Below are positions 7,593-15,049 of a stretch of DNA of 24,033 nt, in pieces. Source of the stretch: Actinomycetota bacterium (GTDB taxonomy: Bacteria; Actinomycetota; Acidimicrobiia; Acidimicrobiales; CADCTF01); assembly GCA_019348305.1 (NCBI GenBank), contig JAHWJQ010000007.1, positions 1 to 24,033 on the forward strand. The letters run 5' to 3'. The position numbers were made by a program, and so were the translations under genes. The notes below the pieces were generated by a model that was not told the origin of the DNA, did no database searches, and saw nothing but the letters and a program-made list of their open reading frames with translations. The number at the start of each line of letters is the position of its first letter. Position 1 is the stretch's first letter.

Positions 7593-8720
7593 TCAGCTGT
7601 TGGCCTCCAGGAGGCGGGCGTAGTGGCGGACGTTGGCGGCGAAGAGGTCCTCCACCCGCGCCTGGCGATCGACCCGGCCGGAGTCGGTCATCACCGCCCC
7701 GTGGCGGGCGTAGGCCTGGGCGTTCTGGGAGACCAGGTGCAGGCGCCGGTCGCCGAAGAGCTCGAGGAGGGTGGCGATGCGATCTGACCTCGAGGAGCCG
7801 GTGACGATCACGGCCAGGTCCTCGGGGATCCCGAGGGAGAGGTACGTCAGCCCCGGCAGCGCCATGGTCTCCCAGTCCTCCTCGGTGCGGAAGGTCTGGA
7901 GGTTGATGGCCATGGCGGCGGGGCGGGTGTCGTCGAACCAGGCGAGATAGCGGTCCAGGTCCTCGAGGCGGAACCAGTAGATGTTGGGCACCGCCGGCAC
8001 GCCCGCCGCCACCATCTCGGTGGCGATGAGGAGGTTGCGCCGGAAGTTGAGGAGGTGCTCGGCCCGGGGCTGGTTCCCGTACATCGAGTAGTTGGGTGCC
8101 AGCACCAGGTCCCAGCGCTGGGCGGCCAGGGCCTCGATCAAGGCGTGGCGGTGCGTCCAGAACGCCTCGACGAGCGGGTCGGTGCCGTAGCCCACCAGGA
8201 CTGCCAGTTGATCGGCGCCCAGGCCCAGCGCCTCCCTGGCGATCTCGCCCTCGAACTTGGGATAGACCCGACGGGTCCGAAGGCTGAACACTCGGCGCAG
8301 CCCCACCCCGTAGGCCGGCCAGTGCAGGTCAGCGTCGAAGGCGGCGACGTCGTGGCCGTCGACCTGGGGGATGAAGCCGGGCAGGCCCGAGGGGAGCTCG
8401 AGGTCGAGGACCAGGTCGTCGAAGGCCAGGGTCCCGCCCACGTCGGCCATCCACGCCCCGATGTCGGGACGGCTCCCGCAGCGGATGGGGCACTGGCCAC
8501 ACAGGCTGTGGCCCTCCCCCTCGGCCCGGGCGCAGCCGCAGTACGAACACGACGACGACGAGCCCGAGCACACCGGCTCGACGCCGGGGGCGATGCCCCG
8601 GCCAGGATCGCCCACGAAGAAGGGGCAGACCGAGCAGTCACAGCCCCGGGCCGGTGCCAGGCGCGCTGTCCCCACCGACACCGCCACCGCGCTCACTGGT
8701 GCGAAGGTCCCCACGGTCAT
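7593..8720 (-). CDS. DUF4417-like protein with Cys-rich N-terminal region
   Basis: Protein of 375 aa. Residues 27-81 hold ten cysteines: C27, C29, C32, C51, C58, C61, C63, C74, C77 and C81, in CDCSVC, CSYCGC and CGQCPIRC groupings. These suggest Fe-S clusters or zinc knuckles. The rest resembles DUF4417: AFDADLHWPAYGVG, then LVLAPNYSMYGNQPRAEHLL, followed by AAGVPAVPNIYWF and LSLGIPEDLAVIVTGSSRSD. DUF4417 proteins occur on phages and mobile elements and have no established function. The start codon overlaps the stop of the DUF6166 gene (ATGA), so the two are co-translated. The DUF5131 protein next door also has a radical-SAM-like cysteine triad, so this stretch carries two probable Fe-S proteins. 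A metal-cofactor role is inferred from the cysteines. Confidence 0.72.
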   Translation of the reverse strand: MTVGTFAPVSAVAVSVGTARLAPARGCDCSVCPFFVGDPGRGIAPGVEPVCSGSSSSCSYCGCARAEGEGHSLCGQCPIRCGSRPDIGAWMADVGGTLAFDDLVLDLELPSGLPGFIPQVDGHDVAAFDADLHWPAYGVGLRRVFSLRTRRVYPKFEGEIAREALGLGADQLAVLVGYGTDPLVEAFWTHRHALIEALAAQRWDLVLAPNYSMYGNQPRAEHLLNFRRNLLIATEMVAAGVPAVPNIYWFRLEDLDRYLAWFDDTRPAAMAINLQTFRTEEDWETMALPGLTYLSLGIPEDLAVIVTGSSRSDRIATLLELFGDRRLHLVSQNAQAYARHGAVMTDSGRVDRQARVEDLFAANVRHYARLLEANS

Positions 8721-9598
8721 CTGCTCCGCCGGGATCGGAGAGCCTCAACCTGGCTCGCTTTGGATCGGCGGGCGAGCAGCGATCGCGACCGGCCATGCAA
8801 GGCGTCTTCCCGGGACTCGATCTCCTCCGATCGCCGCCAGTTCCCCACGGCTTCCTCGATGGCCCGGGCTCGGTCCATCGTCGGGTGCCCGTGCGCCCGC
8901 AACCACGTGACCGTGGCGTCTAGCGCGGCCGACAGCTGCTGCCAGTCCCAGTCACCGAGGACGTCGTACGGACGGGCCCAGCCGTCCTCGACGTCGCTCG
9001 ACCACCGGGGCCCCTCCACCGGGTGCCGGCTGCCAAGCGCCAGTCCCTCCGCCCGGCCGACCCCCGCTTCCTCTAGCTCGAGGTCGGCCTCGTCGCGGTC
9101 CAACGCCCCGCTCCGAAGATCCAGGGCGAAGTTGGCCATCCACTCCTTCACCGCGGCGACCACGCCTTCGCAACGCTCCCAGGGAGGCCCCTCGTAGCGA
9201 TCCACGTAGTCCATGGTGTCCTCGAAGTGACTCCAGGCTTCGGTCGTCGCTCTCGCCCGCGTTGAGTCGAGGCACGGACCCTCGGTGAGCGCCACCCTTC
9301 TGTCCCGCAGCCATCCTTCGACAGCCGCGGACTCCATCTCGAAGGGCTCGTCGAGGCGCAGTCGAGCCAGGAACTCGCTCGTGAACTCCTCGTGGTGCCG
9401 ATCGGCTAGCCGGGGGTCTCTGGTGAAATGGCCGAGGATGGACAGCGCGGTGTCCAAGGCGCCCTCGCCCTCACCGCCCCACGCCAGGCCTTGGGGGCTG
9501 TGCTTCACCACGAGGGGCACCGGAGCCCGGTCGCCGTCGGCCTCATACCACAGCACCGCATGGCCCTGGTCGTCGACGTCTCCGCAGTAGCTGCCCAT
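8717..9598 (-). CDS. DUF6166 domain protein
   Basis: Protein of 293 aa. Residues 1-105 resemble DUF6166: a beta-rich opening (CGDVDDQGHAVLWYE), the signature KHSPQGLAWGGEGEGALDTA at about 31-50, then helices ending in EGWLRDRRV. The remaining ~190 residues are helical, acidic, then basic and Arg-rich at the C-terminus (GRSRSLLARRSKA), and I do not recognise them. The start at 9598 is decided by an excellent GGAGGAGGT ribosome-binding site 5 nt upstream and by the TGAGATG junction with the ParB-family gene; a longer in-frame start at 9622 lies inside that gene. DUF6166 proteins are frequent on actinobacterial and phage mobile DNA and have no known role. Confidence 0.75.
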   Translation of the reverse strand: MGSYCGDVDDQGHAVLWYEADGDRAPVPLVVKHSPQGLAWGGEGEGALDTALSILGHFTRDPRLADRHHEEFTSEFLARLRLDEPFEMESAAVEGWLRDRRVALTEGPCLDSTRARATTEAWSHFEDTMDYVDRYEGPPWERCEGVVAAVKEWMANFALDLRSGALDRDEADLELEEAGVGRAEGLALGSRHPVEGPRWSSDVEDGWARPYDVLGDWDWQQLSAALDATVTWLRAHGHPTMDRARAIEEAVGNWRRSEEIESREDALHGRSRSLLARRSKASQVEALRSRRSR

Positions 9599-9599
9599 C

Positions 9600-10763
9600 T
9601 CAGACCTCCTCCAGAGCGGCACCGAGCTCGCCGGCGAACAGCCGCAGCGACCCGGCGTCGTAGCGGCTCAGCTCAGCGCCGGCCCGCAGCGCGCCGAGGA
9701 GGCGGCGCAGGCAAGCCAGGGCCTCGGCCACCACCTCGGCCGGCACCGCTCCCCCACTTTCGGGACGGTCCTCCGGGCCGGGGCTCTGAGCCCGCGCCCG
9801 GGCCTGGTCGGCCGCCTCGCGCAGTTCCGTGGCCCGATCCACCGCCTCTTCGGGCTCGAGGTCGGGGTGGTCCAGCTGCTCACGCACGGCCGCGGCGAGC
9901 AGCTCCGGGCGCTGCCGCTTGGAGACCGCCGCCCACAGCTCGGCGGCCGCCTCCGCACGACCACGGCCCAGGCGCAGGTACTCGAGGCGGGTGGCCAGGG
10001 CCACCTTGGCCGCGTCCATCTGGTCGGACAGCTCTTCGGGCAGCGTGGCGAAGGCCCGCACCAGCTGGCGCGCCTTCTCCTCTCGCATCTGGATCCCGAG
10101 GCGACGCAGCACTTCGCTCCAGGGGGCTCCGAGGTGGTGCAGCCCAGCGTCGACCCGGAGGCGATCCAGCGCCCGGAAGCGCTCCACCGGGTCGTCGAGG
10201 GTGGCGGCGGGCCTGGGCACGGCCACGCCGGCGTTGAGCAGCTTGACGACCAACACCGCACACCGCTCGTAGAGCAGCGCCGCCGCCAGCTCGCCGGGCT
10301 GCAAGTCCTCTCGGGCGAGGTTCTCGACCAGCTGCCAGACCCGGCGCTCCTCCTCCGACAGCGGGCCCGGGCAGACCACCGCCGGGATGGATGCAAAGTG
10401 CGGGTTGTCGGGGTGGTTGGTCGCTCCCCACCGGGCTGCCCGCAGTCTGCGCTCCCCCGCCACCACCCGACGTTGGCCATCGGGCAGCTCCTCGACCAGC
10501 ACGGGCTGGAGCACACCCACGGAGGCGATCGAGCTGATGAGCTCGACCAGGTTGGCCGGCGCCGTCGCCGACCCGGGCCCTCTGCCCTGCACCTCGGTGA
10601 AGACAGCCCCGGGCCCGGTGAGGGGCAGGCACTCGAAGCGACGCCGCCGGAGGCGCTCGGACAAGGTGAGGCGTTTGGCGATCTCCAGGGCGCTTGGCGT
10701 CGCTTCCCTCGTTCCAGCTCTCGCAGCCGACCCTCGGGCGCCTGCCGCCGCGTCGTCGACCAT
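9600..10763 (-). CDS. ParB/RepB/Spo0J family protein
   Basis: Protein of 387 aa. The ParB N-terminal domain is clear: LVELISSIASVGVLQPVLVE (72-91), the GERRLRAARWGA box at about 103-114 (the ParB nucleotide-binding region in the family), and the ENLAREDLQPGELAAAL motif at about 147-163. The helical part that follows, about residues 200-260, would hold the helix-turn-helix, and the C-terminal third is helical and acidic. ParB proteins bind parS-like sites and act with a ParA ATPase in partition; plasmid relatives also act as regulators. No ParA is in the window and I see no classical parS. The start overlaps the stop of the replication-relaxation gene (TGATG). The nearby tandem repeats at 14755-14814 are a possible binding site, which is inference. 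Confidence 0.88.
   Translation of the reverse strand: MVDDAAAGARGSAARAGTREATPSALEIAKRLTLSERLRRRRFECLPLTGPGAVFTEVQGRGPGSATAPANLVELISSIASVGVLQPVLVEELPDGQRRVVAGERRLRAARWGATNHPDNPHFASIPAVVCPGPLSEEERRVWQLVENLAREDLQPGELAAALLYERCAVLVVKLLNAGVAVPRPAATLDDPVERFRALDRLRVDAGLHHLGAPWSEVLRRLGIQMREEKARQLVRAFATLPEELSDQMDAAKVALATRLEYLRLGRGRAEAAAELWAAVSKRQRPELLAAAVREQLDHPDLEPEEAVDRATELREAADQARARAQSPGPEDRPESGGAVPAEVVAEALACLRRLLGALRAGAELSRYDAGSLRLFAGELGAALEEV
9604..9612 (-). promoter_or_regulatory. ribosome-binding site of DUF6166 gene
   Basis: Reads GGAGGAGGT on the minus strand, 5 nt before the ATG at 9598 and inside the 3' end of the ParB-family gene. It decides the start of the DUF6166 gene. Confidence 0.85.
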
Positions 10764-11758
10764 CAGACCCCCAACCCCGAAGATCTCGAGTCGGTGCTCC
10801 TCGCCGGCGGGACTCCTCTCGTTCGGGGACGGCCGAGCAGGTCTACCGGCTGGGTCGGGTCCGCTGGGCGCCAGAAGACGGGGGCGAAGGGACCGGCCCG
10901 ACGCAGTGCCTCCAGCGTGGTCAGGGAGACCCCGAGGGCCTCGGTCTCGGGGGAACCGGGGTCAGGTGTGTACAGCTCCATGAGGGTGCGGATGCGGCGC
11001 TTGAGCGTCGCCTCCGGCTGGTCGCACAGAACCACCACGACCTTGGGGAAGCTCGCATAGTGCATGGCCCAGCCCGCCGGCGAGTGGTGACCTGGCCTCC
11101 CCCCCTCAGCCCTCCTCCCCCCCTTGGGCTCGAACCGGTAGAGCTGGGCGTACTGGTGGAGCTTGTTCTCCAGCGCCGCCACCGACATCGTGCCTCGGTC
11201 GAGCTCGATGAAGCGGGCCAGCACGATCGCATCGCCGTCTTCGTAGACGGTGTAGTGCAGCAGCGCGTCGGCGATGAGCACGTCGAGACGGCCTTCTCGT
11301 TCCCGGAAGGGGTGAGCCACCTCGTGCTGCCAGGCCATGGGCCCGCACTCGTGGCCGCGCTGGCGCGCCGCCTCGACAAAGGCGATCCCGACGTCGTTGA
11401 CGGCCAGCGTGTGGGCTTGCAGGGGGCCGGCCGCCCTCTCCTCGGTCATGCGGTAGGCCCGGGCGGGGACGCCGAGGTCCACCCCCTCGCCCTCGCTGGC
11501 CCCCGCCCCCACCTCGGTCACGAACCACAGGGACTGATAGGCCGGCGGTCGCCCGTTGACGCGGGCCACGTATCCCCCGGCCTCCAGCTCGGCCAGCTGC
11601 CGCTGCACCCAGCGCCGGCTGCTCGTCGGAGCGTGCATGGCCAGCAGCTGGGTCGTCGACAGCAGCCGGTGCTGGTAGAGGCTCAGCAGGATCGCGTTCT
11701 GCAGCCTGGACAGCGAGTACCGGATGGGAGGCTCGGAGCGTGCGGGGAAGCGGGCCAC
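10763..11758 (-). CDS. replication-relaxation family protein
   Basis: Protein of about 331 aa. The N-terminal 65 residues form a winged helix (RLQNAILLSLYQHRLLSTTQ, then RRWVQRQLAELEAGGYVAR). The middle has the features of the replication-relaxation family: HTLAVNDVGIAFVEAAR, RLDVLIADALLHY, ARFIELDRGTMSVAALENKL and a HYASFPKVVVVL strand. The conserved I/FxELD segment is reminiscent of a nuclease-type acidic core. Family members occur on actinobacterial plasmids and conjugative elements and are thought to act in replication or DNA relaxation. A longer frame opens at an ATG (11797) within the coupling-protein gene but has no ribosome-binding site. The GTG at 11758 has GGAGGA 6 nt upstream and follows the coupling-protein stop by one base, so I prefer it. 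Without a visible relaxase, this is the best candidate for processing the element's DNA. Confidence 0.85.
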   Translation of the reverse strand: MARFPARSEPPIRYSLSRLQNAILLSLYQHRLLSTTQLLAMHAPTSSRRWVQRQLAELEAGGYVARVNGRPPAYQSLWFVTEVGAGASEGEGVDLGVPARAYRMTEERAAGPLQAHTLAVNDVGIAFVEAARQRGHECGPMAWQHEVAHPFREREGRLDVLIADALLHYTVYEDGDAIVLARFIELDRGTMSVAALENKLHQYAQLYRFEPKGGRRAEGGRPGHHSPAGWAMHYASFPKVVVVLCDQPEATLKRRIRTLMELYTPDPGSPETEALGVSLTTLEALRRAGPFAPVFWRPADPTQPVDLLGRPRTRGVPPARSTDSRSSGLGV

Positions 11759-11759
11759 C

Positions 11760-13982
11760 TCAGTTCCTCCGCACCCGTTGGTGGCGGCCTCGTCCATGAG
11801 CGGCCGCTGTGGGGTGCGACTGCTCGTCGACGCCCTGGCGCCCGCTGCGGAGGTGGGCGAGGATCCGCTCGTCGAGGGTGTCGAGGTCCGCCACGGTGTC
11901 GGCTACGGGCCGGCGCCGCAGGTTGCGGTCGATGGTGTCGTTCATGGCGTCGATCGCCTCGGCGTCGCCGCAGTGGTCGGCCCAGGTCTCGGACACCTCC
12001 AGGCCCCGCACCAGGAACGGCGGGGTCACCTGGCCCTTGAGCGTCACCGAGGTGAGGTAGGTGAAACGCTCGAGACGGCCGATGGTCTCGGACGCCACCA
12101 TGTCGCCCCACTCCTTGGCGATGAGGCGGGCGGCCCGGGCGTTGAGCACGGTGGCACTGAGGTGGGAGCGGTTGGTGGTCACGGCATCGAAGGTCGAGGG
12201 CGTGAGGCGCTCGGGGTTCTGGTTGCACAGCAGCGCCCGCACCCCGTACTTGGCGCTCTGCTCGAGCAACGCAGCCAGGTTCCCCCGGGAGGCACCGTCG
12301 AAGGTCTGGACCTCGTCGAGAAAGAGATAGAAGGGCCGGCGCTTGTCGGGGCCGAGGTCCTTGCGCGACAGCGCCGCCTGCAGGAGGTCGTAGACGAGGA
12401 AGTTGGCGACCAGACGGTCCTTATCCCCCGTGCCCGCCGGGCAGGCCAGCACGATCTGGCCCTGGTCCATCGCCCGGCGCACGTCGTAGGTCGACCGGGA
12501 CGACCCGAGCAGGGCCGAGACCGACACCGAGCTGCGCAACCGGTCGATCAGGTTGGTGACCGGGGTGATGGCTTCGGGTTGCAGCTTCGCGAACCGGGTC
12601 CGCCAGAACTCACGGTTGGGGGCAGAGAGCACCGGGATCACCGCCTCCCGCCAGTCCTCGTTGGCCAGCAGGCTGTTGATCTGGAAGATCGTCGGGGCGA
12701 TCTCAGGAGGCAGGGCCACGGCCAGCTCGAGCAGCGCCTGGGACGCCATGGTGGTCAGCGTCAGGGCCCGGTTGTTGATCTCGCCCCAGCGCAGCGCACT
12801 GGCGAAGGAGTCGACGACGGCCGAGACCTTGCCCTCGATGTGCTCGCGAGAGAGCCCCTCCATGGAGAACAGGTTCCAGCCGGCCTGGCGGCGTGCTCCT
12901 CCCCTCGGGGCCAAGTTGAGCTCCACCACCCGATCGGCCACGTCGGTGAGGTAGGGGCGGATCCGGTTGAGGGCGTCCTCGTGGGGGTCCAGGAAGAAGC
13001 ACCCGTGGCCGGAGCGGGCCAGGTGGATGAACTGGTTGATGGCGGTCTCCGATTTTCCATACCGGGATCGACCGCCGAAGTAGGCGAAGTAGGTGTCCTT
13101 CAGGTACACGCCGACGGCCCGCTCACCGTCATGGCTGCGGACCTTGCCCAGCGGCAGGACATCGGGCTGGAAGGCGAAGGCGGGAAGCCCCTGAGGGGGA
13201 GGTGGGATCACCCCTCCCGAGCGAACGACATTCTGGGCCTTGCAGTGGGTGGTCGGCGGCTTGAGTAGACCGGCCAGCTCGCCGGCGCTGACGTGGACCT
13301 CTCGCTCGGGCTTGAACAGCCCGGTGTTCATGCGGCGGTCGAAGCCTCGACGGCGCCAGGCCACGTCCGAGCCCAGATGGGCCAGGCCGAGGATGTTGCG
13401 ACCGACGACCTTGAAGTGGTTGTCACCGGACCACTGCTCGAAGCAGGCGATGAGAGCGTGCAGGTGGGCCTCGGGCCGACCCTTGACCTCCGAGCTCGTG
13501 CGGATCAGCACCTGGAGGGCGAACATCGGCTCGACCGACAACAGCTTGGACGAGCGCCGGCGGACGTCTGCCCGATCGTCGAGTTGCTGCAGGGGACCGA
13601 CATCCTGCCGGCGATTGACCGGCCTGGGGCTGCGACGACTGGCCGCCTGGCCGTTGAGGCCGGCCATCAGCTCACCGGTCCAGTTTGATCCACCCTTGGT
13701 GGAAGTCGGCCGTTCGGCGGCCAGGACATCCCGCCGGCGCTGCTGGCGCTGGGCCTGGGTCACCGGCATGAGGTCGATGACGACTTCGGCGCTCTCTTGG
13801 AGGTCGTCCCGCAACTGGGCGTAGGCCCGGGCGAAGGGCGTCAGCGGGTCCGGGCGAAGAGGCACTTCTCGCAGCGGCAGGGCGTCATCTCGGGACAGGG
13901 TCAGCTCGGCCCGAGCCTCGAACCGTCGGGGGACGTCCTCCCGTTCCCCGGACAGGGTGGTCAGCCACGAGACCATGCCCAT
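11760..13982 (-). CDS. VirD4/TraD-like type IV coupling protein ATPase (soluble part)
   Basis: Protein of 740 aa, the likely coupling ATPase that brings DNA or protein substrates to the secretion channel. Walker A is GGRSRYGKSETA at about residues 302-312, followed by GCFFLDPHEDALNRI. Walker B is FYLFLDEVQTFDG at about 551-563, followed by LLEQSAKYGVRALLCNQNPE, typical of the TraD/VirD4/HerA superfamily. Residues 1-290 form an N-terminal domain opening FEARAELTLSRDDALPLREV. No membrane segment is visible, which is unusual because coupling proteins normally carry N-terminal anchors. The gene just upstream, overlapping by TGATG, supplies one transmembrane helix, so the two may be halves of a split coupling protein. 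Substrate specificity cannot be read from sequence. Confidence 0.88.
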   Translation of the reverse strand: MGMVSWLTTLSGEREDVPRRFEARAELTLSRDDALPLREVPLRPDPLTPFARAYAQLRDDLQESAEVVIDLMPVTQAQRQQRRRDVLAAERPTSTKGGSNWTGELMAGLNGQAASRRSPRPVNRRQDVGPLQQLDDRADVRRRSSKLLSVEPMFALQVLIRTSSEVKGRPEAHLHALIACFEQWSGDNHFKVVGRNILGLAHLGSDVAWRRRGFDRRMNTGLFKPEREVHVSAGELAGLLKPPTTHCKAQNVVRSGGVIPPPPQGLPAFAFQPDVLPLGKVRSHDGERAVGVYLKDTYFAYFGGRSRYGKSETAINQFIHLARSGHGCFFLDPHEDALNRIRPYLTDVADRVVELNLAPRGGARRQAGWNLFSMEGLSREHIEGKVSAVVDSFASALRWGEINNRALTLTTMASQALLELAVALPPEIAPTIFQINSLLANEDWREAVIPVLSAPNREFWRTRFAKLQPEAITPVTNLIDRLRSSVSVSALLGSSRSTYDVRRAMDQGQIVLACPAGTGDKDRLVANFLVYDLLQAALSRKDLGPDKRRPFYLFLDEVQTFDGASRGNLAALLEQSAKYGVRALLCNQNPERLTPSTFDAVTTNRSHLSATVLNARAARLIAKEWGDMVASETIGRLERFTYLTSVTLKGQVTPPFLVRGLEVSETWADHCGDAEAIDAMNDTIDRNLRRRPVADTVADLDTLDERILAHLRSGRQGVDEQSHPTAAAHGRGRHQRVRRN
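11765..11770 (-). promoter_or_regulatory. ribosome-binding site of replication-relaxation gene
   Basis: GGAGGA on the minus strand, 6 nt before the GTG at 11758. It favours that start over the upstream ATG at 11797, which has no such site. Confidence 0.75.
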
Positions 13983-14611
13983 CAGGCCACCGCCGGGTCG
14001 TAGTCGCCGGCACTGTCTTGGTCGTGCTCGGGAACGGACCGGTCTCGACTTCGGGACTCCTCGGCGGGCTCCTCGGGCTCATCGTGAGAGGCAGCTGTGG
14101 CTATGGAGCTGAGGGCACCGAGATCCATCGTTTCGGGAAGACGGAGGTCGACCTCTGCGTAGCCGCCCATGCGCAACACCGACTCGGCACGCCTCGGCCC
14201 TTCGAGGGACTGGATCATGCGACCACCGGGAAGCGACGACAGCTTGAGTCGGACCGAATCCGTCCGTCGGGACGAAAAACCACGAGCGCTACGCCGGCAC
14301 CGGAGCAGGAGGAAAGCGAAGCGAACGATCTCCTCGGGACTGGGATCAAACGATTCCGTCGGCAACGCCGCGAACACCACTCTGGTCGCCAGCGCTCTTC
14401 TCGCCTGCACTCGTCTCACCACCGCGACTCCTACGACGAGCGTGGCCATCACCGCGATCGCCCACGGCACGTACTCAAGGACTTGACGGAGCGCCTTCGG
14501 CGCACCTTCTTGTCCTGCGGCCCCGGCTGACGCCGGCGCCGATGCCGCCGCATGACCAGCGGACACCAGACTCCTGGCCACCACGGACACGAGTTCAGGT
14601 AGGGCCATCAC
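13982..14611 (-). CDS. membrane protein, probable partner or N-terminal half of the coupling ATPase
   Basis: Protein of 209 aa with one clear transmembrane helix at about residues 48-65 (VPWAIAVMATLVVGVAVV), then a basic stop-transfer sequence. A conserved-looking segment follows (LPTESFDPSPEEIVRFAFLL, about 84-103). The tail is acidic and low-complexity. In related actinobacterial elements I recall this type of segment at the start of the coupling ATPase polypeptide; that recollection could not be checked here. The start is GTG 14611 or the adjacent ATG 14608, and neither has a strong ribosome-binding site. The 3' end overlaps the ATPase gene by TGATG. Its codons are less GC-rich than those of neighbouring genes, especially between about 14260 and 14480. 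Confidence 0.65.
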   Translation of the reverse strand: MMALPELVSVVARSLVSAGHAAASAPASAGAAGQEGAPKALRQVLEYVPWAIAVMATLVVGVAVVRRVQARRALATRVVFAALPTESFDPSPEEIVRFAFLLLRCRRSARGFSSRRTDSVRLKLSSLPGGRMIQSLEGPRRAESVLRMGGYAEVDLRLPETMDLGALSSIATAASHDEPEEPAEESRSRDRSVPEHDQDSAGDYDPAVA

Positions 14612-14684
14612 CGCACCACGGCCCTGTTGATCGACACCCCGCCTGGTGCCACCAACCCTCTACTACATGTCAGGACGGGCTGTG

Positions 14685-14702
14685 ACCGCTCATATGAGCG
14701 GT
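14685..14702. promoter_or_regulatory. 18-bp perfect palindrome, possible operator
   Basis: ACCGCTCATATGAGCGGT is identical to its own reverse complement. It lies about 75 bp upstream of the coupling-module start at 14611, in a locally less GC-rich patch. A dimeric repressor operator is the simplest reading; part of a transfer or replication origin is also possible. Confidence 0.6.
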
Positions 14703-14754
14703 ATGCAGCAGTGATGGCTACCAAGCCAGAACGGCACTGCGACCGGTGCCCGGA

Positions 14755-14814
14755 CCAAGGTGCGAACGTAGGTGCGAACCAAGGTGCGAACCGGGGCGCG
14801 AACGTAGGTACGCA
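14755..14814. repeat. five tandem 12-bp direct repeats (iteron-like)
   Basis: Five head-to-tail 12-bp units: CCAAGGTGCGAA, CGTAGGTGCGAA, CCAAGGTGCGAA, CCGGGGCGCGAA and CGTAGGTACGCA. An 8-bp core, GGTGCGAA, is exact in three units and has one and two changes in the last two; the 4-bp spacer alternates. The arrangement resembles iterons, parS-like centromeres, or the 8-bp TraB recognition repeats in the clt transfer loci of Streptomyces plasmids. Which protein binds is unknown; the ParB-family and replication-relaxation proteins are nearby candidates. Confidence 0.8.
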
Positions 14815-14961
14815 CCACGCGATCCGAAATGGCCACGGAGCGGCGCTGGCTCGGGCGCAGACCGGGGCCTGGGGGCGCCCGGGCCTCGCTCGAGGGCTGC
14901 ACGGCGCTTCGGTTCCCATCGCTCCTCCCCTGCGGCCTCGCCAACGAGGGCCTCTCAACCG

Positions 14962-14994
14962 AGGTATGCGCGTGACCGAGGGCCAAACGCGACA
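14962..14994. repeat. 33-bp bipartite motif, left copy
   Basis: AGGTATGCGCG, 14 nt, then ACGCGACA, with the same halves and the same spacing as at 23818-23850 (24 of 33 positions identical). It sits just beyond the last gene of the secretion cluster (stop at 15050). A hairpin with stem CCGGG/CCCGG and a GAAAAGT loop follows at 14998-15014. It could be a shared operator or promoter, or a module boundary. Confidence 0.75.
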
Positions 14995-15049
14995 CCGCCG
15001 GGGAAAAGTCCCGGAGAGCTGGCCAGGAGGACGCCGGGCGCCAGGTGCG

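Larger units (their letters stand above)
14612..15049. other. non-coding block, candidate oriT/origin/partition site
   Basis: This 438-bp stretch between the secretion cluster and the coupling-protein genes is the longest apparently non-coding region in the window. From left to right it holds an 18-bp perfect palindrome (14685-14702), five 12-bp tandem repeats (14755-14814), one copy of a 33-bp motif shared with 23818-23850 (14962-14994), and a small hairpin (14998-15014). Minus-strand frames cross it, but their codon choice is unlike the flanking genes. It must also carry the promoter or leader for the 14611 gene unless transcription runs through from 15050. Confidence 0.6.

Noticed and set aside
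7584..8705. Extra copies of the repeat core GGTGCGAA at 7584-7591 (minus) and 8698-8705 (plus)
   Set aside because: Single isolated 8-mers with no tandem arrangement, one of them inside a coding region; compatible with chance in this GC-rich sequence.
14755..14814. CRISPR array at the tandem repeats
   Set aside because: Units are 12 bp, contiguous and without unique spacers of CRISPR length, and no cas genes are present.
14608..14919. Minus-strand frame of about 104 codons in the non-coding block, with GGGGAGGAGC before an ATG and a stop overlapping the 14611 gene
   Set aside because: The start and coupling look tempting, but codons such as TGT, AGT, AGA, TAT and GTA are unlike the flanking genes, the product is a Cys/Pro/Arg mixture, and its PTFAPRFAPW-type repeats simply follow from the 12-bp DNA array. 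It remains a low-probability alternative.
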